Shown one piece after another: positions 17,019-25,900 of a stretch of DNA of 64,000 nucleotides; within the stretch, counting starts at the first letter, position 1, and the number at the start of each line of letters is the position of its first letter. Made by a program: the position numbers and the translations under genes. The stretch is from NCBI RefSeq assembly GCF_010894455.1, contig NZ_JAAIXY010000010.1:150024-214023 (forward strand), given 5' to 3'. A model generated the notes under the pieces. The model was not told the DNA's origin and ran no database searches. It worked only from the letters and a program-made list of their open reading frames with translations. This DNA is from Myxococcus eversor. GTDB taxonomy: Bacteria; Myxococcota; Myxococcia; Myxococcales; Myxococcaceae.

Positions 17019-17486
17019 TCATTTGCCAACGAGCTGTCCAATGATCGCATGGACGCTCTGCTGATCCTCGGCGCTCAAGGAGTAGATAGCGGCATCCAAC
17101 TCATCGATTGCCACGCGATAGGATTGAAAGTCTCCGGTGTCGTTCGCCTTCTGGGCCTTGTCGATGGCGAGATGGATTTGCCCCACCTGAGGCTTGTCGG
17201 CAAGTGTCACGTCAATGGCGAGCATGAATGCTTCGCTTTGTGCCGTCACGAGGTCCAACGTTTGTGACTGGGACAGTTGCTGACCCGAGCCGCCCGACGA
17301 CTTGCAGATCGGGGTCCCAAAAAGGAGATTGCACCTGCAGCTGCAGTTTGGACCGTTCGCGGAGCAGCTGCCCGCAATGCAAGTGATGGAACAGGAGGTT
17401 TGACTCAGCGCTTGGGTGGGAGCCAATGCTCCCAGGAGCATTGCAAGCGTCGGAAGGACTGCGATCATCAAGCGGCGGTCGTGCAT
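17019..17486 (-). CDS. secreted Cys-rich hypothetical protein
   Basis: The start is ATG at 17486-17484, preceded by GAGAGG. A Sec signal peptide (LMIAVLPTLAMLLGALAPTQ) ends around residue 28. The mature protein starts with a Cys cluster (8 Cys within about 25 residues, SCSITCIAGSCSAN and CSCRC) and continues as a helical region of about 100 residues. Disulfides in the periplasm or outside the cell are likely. No family recognised. Confidence 0.7.
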   Translation of the reverse strand: MHDRRLMIAVLPTLAMLLGALAPTQALSQTSCSITCIAGSCSANGPNCSCRCNLLFGTPICKSSGGSGQQLSQSQTLDLVTAQSEAFMLAIDVTLADKPQVGQIHLAIDKAQKANDTGDFQSYRVAIDELDAAIYSLSAEDQQSVHAIIGQLVGK

Positions 17487-17877
17487 GAGGAACCTCTCGG
17501 GTCGTAGGGGTTGACTGCTCGATAGAAGGGCCGCACGCTCAATCACCTACAGTCCTTCGCTTCAGAGCTGGCAGTGGGGTGCGCCCTCTGACCAGACCTA
17601 TCACGCGTTCATCGAATCCGTGTCAGGTGCCCTTCAAACGAGAAGTTTCTCGCCGCGGGCGGTCGCGATGGAAGCTGCCTTCGTGCGGCAGATACCCTCC
17701 TCAACCCGTCCGACGAAGGCAGTGTCGGATGTGCCCCACCTGATTGTGGAGACACCAGATGGGGAGTCATCAGGCTGCTTGCGGTTGCACGAGTTCCCGC
17801 CGGGCCTGACTGGGTGTCGGGTGGGCCGGGTGGCCCACGGTAGCGCGGCGGGTGTCGTCCTCGGGATGGAGCGTGGC
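17487..17877. other. intergenic, nothing recognised
   Basis: About 390 bases between the Cys-rich secreted protein gene (its start) and the end of the next lipoprotein gene. Open frames here lack a convincing start or a domain. I see no repeat, hairpin or transposase remnant that stands out. Confidence 0.4.
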
Positions 17878-18621
17878 TCAGTACATCTTCAGGTCATACC
17901 CCGCGGTGGGACGCCAGTCGGAGCCCGCGGGGATGTTGCGCACGTCCGTGACCTTCACCGCATAGACGCCAGGCGTCACGTTGACGGCCGTCCGGTACGT
18001 CCTACAGGTGGGCGTGAGGTCCGAGCAGACCAGCGTGCTGGTGCTGGTGAGGAGCGCGCCCAGGGTGCGGGTGGGGTAATCGTACGCATAGACATCCAGG
18101 CGCAGACTGACGTCGTAGCGCAGGTTGTAGGCCTCCACGGTCATCAACTGGTTGATGTTCGTGGCTCCAAGCACCCAGTCCACATCCCCCGCACGGTGGG
18201 ACGTGTGCCCGAGCTGAGGGTTTCCCAAGTACGAAGAGGCCGTGGTGTGGGAGTTGTCGTTCTCGTACGAGTCCGGAGGCGCGAGCAGGCAGTTGGGAGG
18301 CGGGCTGAACCCGCCACTGACGCAGACGTTGCCCGTGCAGTTGCAGCCGGTGGTGCAGTCGGCCCCGGTGGTGCAGGCCCGCACGGGTGCGGCATCGCAG
18401 TGGCTCTGGGGCGGAAGCGGGTTGAACCCTCCCGGGACGCAGACGCCATCGGTGCACCTGCAGTTGGTCCGGCAATCGAGTGTGCCGACACAGGCCCGCA
18501 GCTCCGCTTCCTGCTCCGACAGGATCTCCGACTCGCTCGTGGACTGGGGTGCCTCCTCCACGTTTCCACAGGCCACGACGAACAACGCCATGACAGCAAT
18601 GCCGCAACGAAAGACGTTCAC
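17878..18621 (-). CDS. lipoprotein with two Cys-rich motifs and a PPC-like C-terminal domain
   Basis: A 247-residue lipoprotein: leader MNVFRCGIAVMALFVVAC ends in a lipobox. Two Cys-rich motifs follow (ACVGTLDCRTNCRCTDGVCV and ACTTGADCTTGCNCTGNVCV). The C-terminal domain from about residue 115 has the layout of a bacterial pre-peptidase (PPC) beta-sandwich: YENDNSHTTASSY, then GDVDWVLG, and the terminal motif AVKVTDVRNIPAGSDW. A full paralogue lies at 60606-61355 and a fragment at 61538-61639. Function unknown; PPC domains usually help export or carbohydrate or protein binding. Confidence 0.82.
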   Translation of the reverse strand: MNVFRCGIAVMALFVVACGNVEEAPQSTSESEILSEQEAELRACVGTLDCRTNCRCTDGVCVPGGFNPLPPQSHCDAAPVRACTTGADCTTGCNCTGNVCVSGGFSPPPNCLLAPPDSYENDNSHTTASSYLGNPQLGHTSHRAGDVDWVLGATNINQLMTVEAYNLRYDVSLRLDVYAYDYPTRTLGALLTSTSTLVCSDLTPTCRTYRTAVNVTPGVYAVKVTDVRNIPAGSDWRPTAGYDLKMY

Positions 18622-18782
18622 GGTACTCTCCTTGGAAGAGACTCCTCAATGGCACGACACACGCCAAGGGTGGGAGTCTTTTTTTGACTCGCAGCGAGCA
18701 CGGCCTCAACCAGTCGAAGGCGACCACGAGTCCCGGGCCCTCGCATTGACTCTGGTGGCATTGATGTGGTGAAGGGTGGGCC

Positions 18783-19349
18783 ATGTCTTTGAACGCCTAC
18801 GACCTATCTGCTGGCCTGTTCATCCGCGGACTGGCCAACTTGAAAACGCAGTTGGCGAAGGCCGAAGCCCATGTCGCCGCCAGTGGCAGCGGTGAAGCGG
18901 CGTTGCTGGACGCGCGACTCGCCGCGGAAGGGCTCATGCACGGCGTTGCGAGTCACGCGCCAGCTGACCTGCACATGTACACGCTCGCCGCTCAAGTCCA
19001 CTGGGCCGCGGAGGGAGCCAGGTTGGCCATCGCGCAGTTGCTGGGTGCGCCTCGGGTGCCGGCCGCGAACGATGCAAAGAGCTTCGCGGATCTGCACCAG
19101 CGGCTCGATGCGACGATTGCCTCTCTTCGAGAGCTCTCGCCAGGCGACCTCGAAGCCGGCCTCGAACGAGAAATCGTGATCGAGCACCGCCGTGGCTCGA
19201 TGCGCTCCAGTGGCCGCCAGTTCCTGATCGCATTCGCGATCCCCCACTTCTTCTATCATGTGACCACCGCCTACGGCATCTTGCGAAACCAAGGCGTGAG
19301 ACTCACCATGGGCGACTTTCTGGGCAACTGGGGGGACGCGTTGAGTTGA
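18783..19349 (+). CDS. DUF1993 family protein
   Basis: A 188-residue cytoplasmic protein whose whole length fits DUF1993: an N-terminal helix LSAGLFIRGLANLKTQLAKAE, a middle stretch LAAEGLMHGVASHAPADLHMYTLAAQVHWAAEGA, and the C-terminal PHFFYHVTTAYGILRNQGV. The family is related to the DinB four-helix-bundle fold and its role is unknown. The start ATG at 18783 is supported by GAAGGGTG upstream. Confidence 0.88.
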   Translation: MSLNAYDLSAGLFIRGLANLKTQLAKAEAHVAASGSGEAALLDARLAAEGLMHGVASHAPADLHMYTLAAQVHWAAEGARLAIAQLLGAPRVPAANDAKSFADLHQRLDATIASLRELSPGDLEAGLEREIVIEHRRGSMRSSGRQFLIAFAIPHFFYHVTTAYGILRNQGVRLTMGDFLGNWGDALS

Positions 19350-19524
19350 ACTCCGCCACCCGCTCAGCGCTGAGTACACGGGCGGCGGCCTTCGTGGCGG
19401 ACGAGAAGTTCCACCCAGTCGTCCGCGCTCCCGCCGCAGGCGCCGCTCGCCGGCAGCGCCTCGGTCCGGGGGTTGAAGACGTTCTCGACGGCCAGGACCT
19501 GGCCGGGAGCATTGATGCGGTGAA

Positions 19525-19629
19525 TCGAGTCAGCGAGGCCCGGGAGATGCCCAACCGGCTGGCGGCGGCCTTGAGGTCCCAGCCGCTCTCGCGCAGCACG
19601 GACCGCGGCTCCCGCACTTCGATTTCCGA
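19525..19629 (-). pseudogene. fragment of a sigma-54 activator (Fis-type HTH)
   Basis: The reverse strand encodes VREPRSVLRESGWDLKAAAS followed by RLGISRASLTRF, which matches the C-terminal Fis-type HTH of sigma-54-dependent response regulators. No ATPase domain is found upstream and the frame degrades downstream, so this is a remnant. The flanking 175 bases towards 19350 hold another open but unplaced stretch. Confidence 0.6.
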
Positions 19630-19667
19630 GGCCTTGTCTTTGCTGACTGCTGATAAAGACGTGGAGC

Positions 19668-19961
19668 TCACTTCAGCGGAACATCGCAGGAGTTCCGGTA
19701 GGTGTAGATGGAATAGGTCGTGGCGTGCCCATACGTCCACCGGTTGTTCTCGCCGCAGAAGCACAACCACTCGCCCACGACATTGCGCATCTCCGGCTCA
19801 CTGTAGAAGAGTCGCTGGTACTCTTCATTGCCGCAGGGAACCAACGCGTCCTCGCGAGAGTCGGTCTGGGAGGGCTCGTCCACTCCCACGACCTCTCCAC
19901 CGCAACCCGTCATCAGTCCTGCCACGACAACCACGCTTCGAGCGAAACGCTTCAGTTGCAT
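19668..19961 (-). CDS. small hypothetical lipoprotein
   Basis: The start is ATG at 19961-19959, preceded by CGGAGA. The 97-residue product has a signal peptide ending VVVAGLMTGC (lipobox). The mature part is about 75 residues and carries Cys residues in ALVPCGN, WLCFCGE and NSCDVP, so it may be disulfide-bonded. No family recognised. Its 3' end adjoins the degenerate HTH remnant. Confidence 0.68.
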   Translation of the reverse strand: MQLKRFARSVVVVAGLMTGCGGEVVGVDEPSQTDSREDALVPCGNEEYQRLFYSEPEMRNVVGEWLCFCGENNRWTYGHATTYSIYTYRNSCDVPLK

Positions 19962-20081
19962 GAGGTCTCCGAGTCGAGCTTCAGGGTTGTGCTCGCCGCT
20001 CAAGCTAGCACATTCCGCTCGGAGGCCAGAGGGCCTCGCCCGCCTGCATCCCCAGCCTGAGCGCGACTCACGAACTCCAGT

Positions 20082-20651
20082 TCAGACTTCCTCGAAGTCT
20101 GCTCCCGTGACCTTGGCTCTCTCCAGGAGCCCCTTGATGTCCTCCGAGACGATGAGCGCGTCGGACCAACCCCAGATGCGAAACACCTGGAAGTGGCCGA
20201 CCTTCCTGGGGTCAATCCGCATCCCGATGACGCTGCGGTAGTGGCCAGGCTTGTCCGGTTGCCCATCCTCTGGTTTCCAGGCCTGTATCTCTTGCGATGC
20301 CTTGTCATCGATGCACCGGATGAGTTTCTTGGCCACGAGAACACTGTACTCACCTGAGCCGCCTTTGACTTTCACGGGCAGGAGTTGAACTTCCAGGGAG
20401 GCATACTCCGCGAGGTGAGTTGCCATCCTCTGGTGGATCACGGGAATCCTGCCGGCGCCCGCCAGGTTGAAGTCGCGCCGACGCCCCTGCTCTCGAACCT
20501 GAAGCTTCAGGAGGTCAGGGGCCTGGACAGGCCGTCCCGAGGTGAACTCCGCCATGTCTTCCAGTTCCTTGCCCTGTCCGTCCATCAGGGGGCTCAGGGA
20601 CCAGTCACCGGGCCGCACCGCTTCGTTGAGCCTGAAGTATCGAGTCCGCAT
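20082..20651 (-). CDS. Imm11-like immunity protein
   Basis: About 190 residues; start taken at ATG 20651-20649, just after the stop of the upstream small gene. The sequence fits the Imm11/DUF1629-type family abundant in myxobacteria: opening RYFRLNEAVRPGDW, central MATHLAEYASLEVQLLPV, then KLIRCIDDKAS, YRSVIGMRIDPRKVG, and the C-terminal FRIWGWSDALIVSEDIK. Family members protect against polymorphic toxins and often occur as orphans. No toxin gene is visible here; the small membrane protein upstream is its probable operon partner. Confidence 0.8.
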   Translation of the reverse strand: MRTRYFRLNEAVRPGDWSLSPLMDGQGKELEDMAEFTSGRPVQAPDLLKLQVREQGRRRDFNLAGAGRIPVIHQRMATHLAEYASLEVQLLPVKVKGGSGEYSVLVAKKLIRCIDDKASQEIQAWKPEDGQPDKPGHYRSVIGMRIDPRKVGHFQVFRIWGWSDALIVSEDIKGLLERAKVTGADFEEV

Positions 20652-20670
20652 GGTGGATTTCCCAACGACC

Positions 20671-20883
20671 TCATTCGCCGAATTTTGGGGAGGCATGGAT
20701 GGACACGCCCCACGTTGATTCCGTCTCCCGGGTCCCGGTGTTGTACGCGACGATGGCGGGCAGCGTGCAGGACACGACGAAGAGGACCCCCGATGCGACC
20801 ACGGCTTTGCCTCGCGTCAACCGAGGAGCCGCGGTGGGGGCAGGGGGCGTGCTGGAGGGAGCGGACGTCATGTTCCCGCCCAT
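20671..20883 (-). CDS. small single-pass membrane protein upstream of the Imm11-like gene
   Basis: A 66-70-residue protein with two candidate starts (ATG at 20883 or 20871). It has a Pro/Ala-rich N-terminus, one hydrophobic segment (KAVVASGVLFVVSCTLPAIVAY) and a short polar tail. It ends 19 bases before the Imm11-like start on the same strand, so the two are likely co-transcribed. Function unknown. Confidence 0.6.
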   Translation of the reverse strand: MGGNMTSAPSSTPPAPTAAPRLTRGKAVVASGVLFVVSCTLPAIVAYNTGTRETESTWGVSIHASPKFGE

Positions 20884-20889
20884 CCTACC

Positions 20890-20980
20890 AAATGGAAGAG
20901 AGGACCCAGCGGCTCATCATGCGCATCCCTCACGTCATGACGCACTCATGACGCAGCGACCGAATCTTGGGTAGGCACAC
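20890..20980 (+). repeat. dispersed TGACGC element, copy A
   Basis: This copy has two TGACGC hexamers 11 bp apart (starting 20938 and 20949) followed by the conserved tail AGCGACCGAATCTTGGGTAG and GCAC. It shares about 90 bp with copy B at 57921, but lacks two internal hexamer units (23 bp). It lies upstream of the DUF1801 gene. Confidence 0.75.
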
Positions 20981-21058
20981 GGGTGCGCCGCGCCCCTGAC
21001 GCTTTCGCTCCCGCGCGCGATTGCGTAGCGTGAGGTGTCCGAGTCGGGAGGAACGCTC

Positions 21059-21511
21059 ATGGCCAAGAAGGTCGCAACCAAGAAGGTCGCAGCCAAGAAG
21101 GCGCCGGTCAAAACGCAGAAGAACAAGGCCTCCGTCGCCGAATTCATCGCCACGGTCGATGACGATGCCAGGCGCGCGGACGCCAAAGCGATTGACAAGC
21201 TGCTGCGCGAGGTCACCGGCGAGAAGCCCGCGATGTGGGGGGCGTCGATCATCGGCTATGGCTCATACAAATTGACGAACACGATGGGTGAGGCGGATTG
21301 GCCGAAGATTGCCTTCAGCCCACGCAAGGGCGCGACCGTGCTCTACATCGTGCCGGACCTCCTCGCGTCCGATCCGCTGATGGATAAGCTGGGGAAGTAC
21401 AAGAACGGAAAGAGCTGCCTCTACATCAACAAGCTCGCCGACGTGGACCAGAAGGTGCTGCGCGAACTGGCCGCGCGTTCGTGGACGCACATGAACGAGA
21501 AGTACGAGTAG
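21059..21511 (+). CDS. DUF1801 domain protein with Lys/Ala-rich N-terminus
   Basis: The start is ATG at 21059 with GGGAGGA upstream. The 150-residue product has a basic Lys/Ala-rich leader (AKKVATKKVAAKKAPVK), which may bind nucleic acid, then a DUF1801 domain: FIATVDDDARRADAKAIDKL, then PAMWGASIIGYGSY, KIAFSPRKGATVLYIV, and the C-terminal CLYINKLADVD. Members of the family (YdhG-like) have unknown function. Copy A of the dispersed element lies about 80 bases upstream. Confidence 0.88.
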   Translation: MAKKVATKKVAAKKAPVKTQKNKASVAEFIATVDDDARRADAKAIDKLLREVTGEKPAMWGASIIGYGSYKLTNTMGEADWPKIAFSPRKGATVLYIVPDLLASDPLMDKLGKYKNGKSCLYINKLADVDQKVLRELAARSWTHMNEKYE

Positions 21512-21538
21512 GAACAAGCTGCCCGACGTCTCAATGGC

Positions 21539-22760
21539 TCAGTCGGCTGAGGTCGAGACGAACTCGACGCACGAGGCGGGCAGTCCGGAGTCGGGCCGAG
21601 GGGTGGCCAGCCTTGTCGGAAGCTGTTCGGCCGCGCAGCAGCGTTCGAGATACGCGACCACCCGCCTGCCTTCGTCGCTGTCCGCGGACACGTGTATCGG
21701 CTCGTTGGCCGGATTGATGACCGCGGGCAGGAAGCCGGCGGAGATGCGCCCGGACGGCGCGATGTGAATCACCGCCGCGCCGGTCAGCCTCGAATCCGGG
21801 TGGAACGGCAGCAGGGGGTAGCCCTCCCGGGGGCGAATCATGTACTCGCCGAACTTGCGGGCCCAGGCCGCCATCTCTTCCGGCCGTCCCACGCCCAGGT
21901 AACCGTCTTTCGCGAGGCGCTCAGTCAGGTTCGGCAGGTCGAACACATAGTGTCCCAGGCCGTAGAAGATGGGCTTTCCGGAATGGAATTCGACACCGCG
22001 GAGCATGTGATGATGGTGGCCCACGACGACGTCGGCCCCGTGGTCGATGGCGAGCCGGGCCGTCCGTCGTTCATGGTCGGTCAGCGAATACGGCACGGTG
22101 GAGTCGCCCCAGTGAAAGCTGGCGACGACGATGTCTGCCTTCGCGCGTGGCTTCGGTGAGGCTGTGGATGAACGCCTTCTGGTCCTCGACCAGCGGCTCG
22201 GTGCTCACCACGGGGGCCATGCCCGGATTCCATACGTTCAGATCCACGGGCGTGTACCGGGTGTGTGCACGGAAGGGAGCCAGACCGGGGACACCCGGGC
22301 GCGCCTCATAGCCGTAGGGAAAGACGGAGCTGAAGGCCAGAAAGGCCAGCCGTGTTCCATTGCGCTCCAGATACACGGGCGCGGTGGCCTCCGCGAGATT
22401 CGCGCCCGCGCGCACCGTGGCGATGTCCAGGTCAGCCAATGTCCGGCGCATGGACAAGAGCGCGGCATGTCCCCCGTCGAGACTTTGGTTGTTGGCCAAT
22501 GACATGATGTCGAAGCCCGCCTTGGCCAATGGGGCGGCGTTCGCCGCGGGCGCCGTGAGCGTCGAGCCGGCGCTGGGGGCACGATGGATGCCGTCGCTGA
22601 AGACGCCCTCTCAGTTGCCGAAGACGACGTCACCGGAGCGCAGGACGTCGCGGGCGGAGTGGAAGGCCGTCGCCGGGTCGTCGCGGTCCACGAAGACATC
22701 GCCCACGGCGAAGAGCGACAGCCCGAGTCCAGGGGGATGCGCGATGTTGTTCGAGGCCAC
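21539..22760 (-). pseudogene. CapA-family (poly-gamma-glutamate synthesis type) gene, broken
   Basis: The reverse strand encodes a CapA-like metallophosphatase-fold protein in pieces. From a possible GTG at 22760 it reads LFAVGDVFVDRDDPATAF and DVVFGN, then an in-frame TGA near 22613 where relatives have a Leu codon (N-L-E-G). It continues EGVFSDG, FDIMSLANNQSLDGG to about 22145, where one base appears lost. The other frame then carries ADIVVASFHWGDS, VVVGHHHHMLRGVE and IFYGLGHYVF. The two lesions mean no full-length protein is made, unless they are sequencing errors. Confidence 0.8.
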
Positions 22761-22933
22761 GGTGCACTCCTACATCCTGCGCGTATGCGTTCCTCGCGCC
22801 TTCTACCAGAGGAGGGTTCCACGGATGCTCATTCGCTGTAGGACAATGCCCGGGCGTCCATGAGGCCAGGGCCCGTTCCATTCAAGTCTGTCGCAGTGGA
22901 ATTTCGCGTGTTAGGGCTCCGGGGGAGCGAGCT

Positions 22934-25900
22934 GTGCCGGAGGGCCCCTCCGCGCGGCAGCCGCGAGGTATGTCATTGCTTCCAGGAGCTCCCTTGCCCC
23001 CCACGCCCCCGTCCGCCCTGGTGACAGGAACCGAGTACGAACGCCTGCTCTCCAGCCTCCGTCTGAAGAGTCCCTGGGCGCTCGAGGGCCACACCCCGGA
23101 GGAGGCGCGGAGGGTGCTGGATGGCGGAGCGCAGGCTGCCCGCGTGCGGGGCGCAAGGGTCGACCATGGACCGTGGCGCTCGGTGGTGGACGTCATCGCC
23201 GAGCAGTGCCGGCGGCATGCCGACCGCGTCGCGCTCTCGGAGGGTGGCTCTGAAACCACCTATGCGCGGTTGGAGGAGCGGACGTGTGCCCTGGCCGCCA
23301 GCCTGCGGGCCCGGGGCATCGGGCGCGGAGACGTGGTCGCGGTGGTGCTGGAGCGGGGCCCTGCCTTCGTCGAGCTCGCCATCGCCGTCTGGCGCGTGGG
23401 TGCGGCCTATCTGCCCCTGGCGCCGTCACATCCCCAGGTGTGGCGCGAGGACATCGTTCGCAGGGTCGGCGCGGCGCTCGTGGTGGGTTCGCCCGCCAGC
23501 GAGGTGCCGGGAGTGCCTTTCCTGGATGCTTGTGCCGACGTGGGCTCCGGCGTGACGGCCGTGGAGGACACGGCGCTGGTCCCGGAGGACCTCGCCTACA
23601 TCATCTGCACGTCGGGCTCGACGGGCGAGCCCAAGCTGGTGATGACCGAGCATCGCGGCGTCGCCAACCTCCTCCATGCGCAGCGGGACTTCCTGGGCGC
23701 GTTGGGGCCGGACACGCGGGTGCTGCAGTTCTTCCACCCGTCGTTCGATGCCTCCCTGTTCGACCTGTTGATGGCGCTGTCCAACGGAGGCCGGCTGGAG
23801 ACGCTGGATGCGTCGCCGCTCTCCGGTGCGCCGCTGGCCCACGTGCTGGTGGACCGGCGCATCACCCACGCGGTGTTGCCCGCGACAGTCCTTCGCACGC
23901 TGCAACCGGGCGGCTTCCCCGACCTCCAGGTGGTGATGAGCACCGGGGATGTGTGCCTTCCGGAGACGGCCCGGCAGTGGGGCGCGCACCACCGCTTCGT
24001 CAACGGCTATGGCCCGACGGAGGTGACGGTGGCCAGCACGCTCCATGTGGTGCACGCCGTGGAGGGGGAGCGCGTGCCCATTGGCCGCCCCCTCTCCAAT
24101 TACCACGGGGTCATCCTCGATGAGCAACTGCGCCTCGTCCCCGACGGGGTGCCGGGTGAGCTGTGCATTGGCGGGGAGGGTGTCGGGCGCGGGTATCTGG
24201 GGCGGCCCGCCCTGACCGCCGAGCGGTTCATTCCGGATGCGTTCGGTCCGGTGCCGGGAGGGCGGCTGTACCGCAGTGGCGATTTGGGCCGGTGGTTGCC
24301 GGACGGCACACTGGAGTTCCTGGGCCGGCGCGACGACCAGGTGAAGATTCGCGGCGCACGCATCGAGCTGGGCCAGGTGGAAGCGGCCCTGGCCGCGCTG
24401 CCGGACGTGCGGGACGCGGTCGCCCTCATCGACGACACGCGGGAGCGCCTGCTGGGCTACGTGATGCCCGCCACCGGAGCAGCACTGTCCGGCGACGTGG
24501 TGCGCGCGGAGCTTGGACGCAGGCTTCCCGGCTACCTGGTGCCGGATGTCGTGGTCGTGGTGGAGGCCTGGCCCCTGAACACCAGCGGCAAGGTGGACCG
24601 GGCGCGACTGCCTCGCCCCCCACGCGCGGAGCGGACGGACTACCAGCCACCCGAGTCGCCCGGCGAAGTGGCGCTGGCGGCCATCGCCGCGGCGCTGCTC
24701 GGGATGGAGCGGGTGGGGCGTGATGACAACCTGTTCGAGCTGGGAGGACACTCGCTGTTCGCCACCCAGCTCGTGGCCCGCGTGCAGCGTGTGATGGGCG
24801 CGCGGTTGGAGTTGAGCGAGGTGCTCCAGGCCCCCACGGTGGCCCGGCTCGCGGCGCGCTTGCAGGAGGCGCGAGGTGGGGTGGACCTGGGCCCTCGGAG
24901 CGGCGGCGCGGGAATGGCGCTCACGCCTTCGTTTGGCCAGGAGCGGGTGTGGTTGATGCACAAGCTCAACCCGGACGCGCGGGCCTACCACACGCAGGCG
25001 GTGTTCCGTCTGGCGGGTGCGTTGGACTTCGCCGCGCTGCAGGCGAGCCTCTCCGACATCGTGCGTCGCCACGACGTGATGCGCTCCCGCTTCCCCGAAG
25101 TGGATGGAGAGCTGCGGTGTGAGCTGGAAGCCCCGTGGGAGGTGGAGCTCTCCCTCCAGGACTTCAGCGGCGTGGACGAGGCGCTGCTGGCCACCCGGGT
25201 GGCGGAGGCCGTCCGGGACGCGGTGCAGGCCCCGTTCGCGCTCGCCGAAGGCCGGCCCTTCCGCTGGCGGCTGTTGCGATTGGGTGCGCAGGAGCACCTC
25301 TTCGTGCACGTCGAACACCACATCGTGCATGACGGCTGGTCCTTCAACGTCTTCGTGCGCGAGCTGCTCAACGGCTACGCCGAACATGTCCGCCACGGCC
25401 AGGTGCGGCGCCCCGCGCTGGCGGTGCAGTACTACGATTACGCGCGCTGGCAGCGGGAGTGGGTGGGGACCGAGGCCGCAGCGGCGCAGCGCCGCTTCTG
25501 GCGTCAGGAATTGGAGGGCGCGGAGACCCGGCTCCAGCTCCCCCGCCGTGCTGCTCCCAACGGAAGACGGTTTCGTGGGGTGGCGCCCCGGGTGGAGCTG
25601 GACGGAGAGCTCGCGCGCCGCCTCCAGTCCCTGGCGGACCGCAACCACGCGTCCCTCTTCACCACGCTCCTCTCCGCGTACTTCGTCCTCCTGCACCGGT
25701 ACACCGGCTCGCGGGATTTGCTCGTCGGCTCCTCGGTCGCCAACCGGCGCTGGCAGGACACCGAGGGCATGCTGGGCATGTTCATCAACAACGTCGTGCT
25801 GCGGGGCCGGCTGGACGGCGACCCTTCGTTCGAGGAGTTCCTGGCGAGGATGCGGCGCACCACGCTGGAGGCCTATGACCACCAGGAGCTGCCCTATGAG

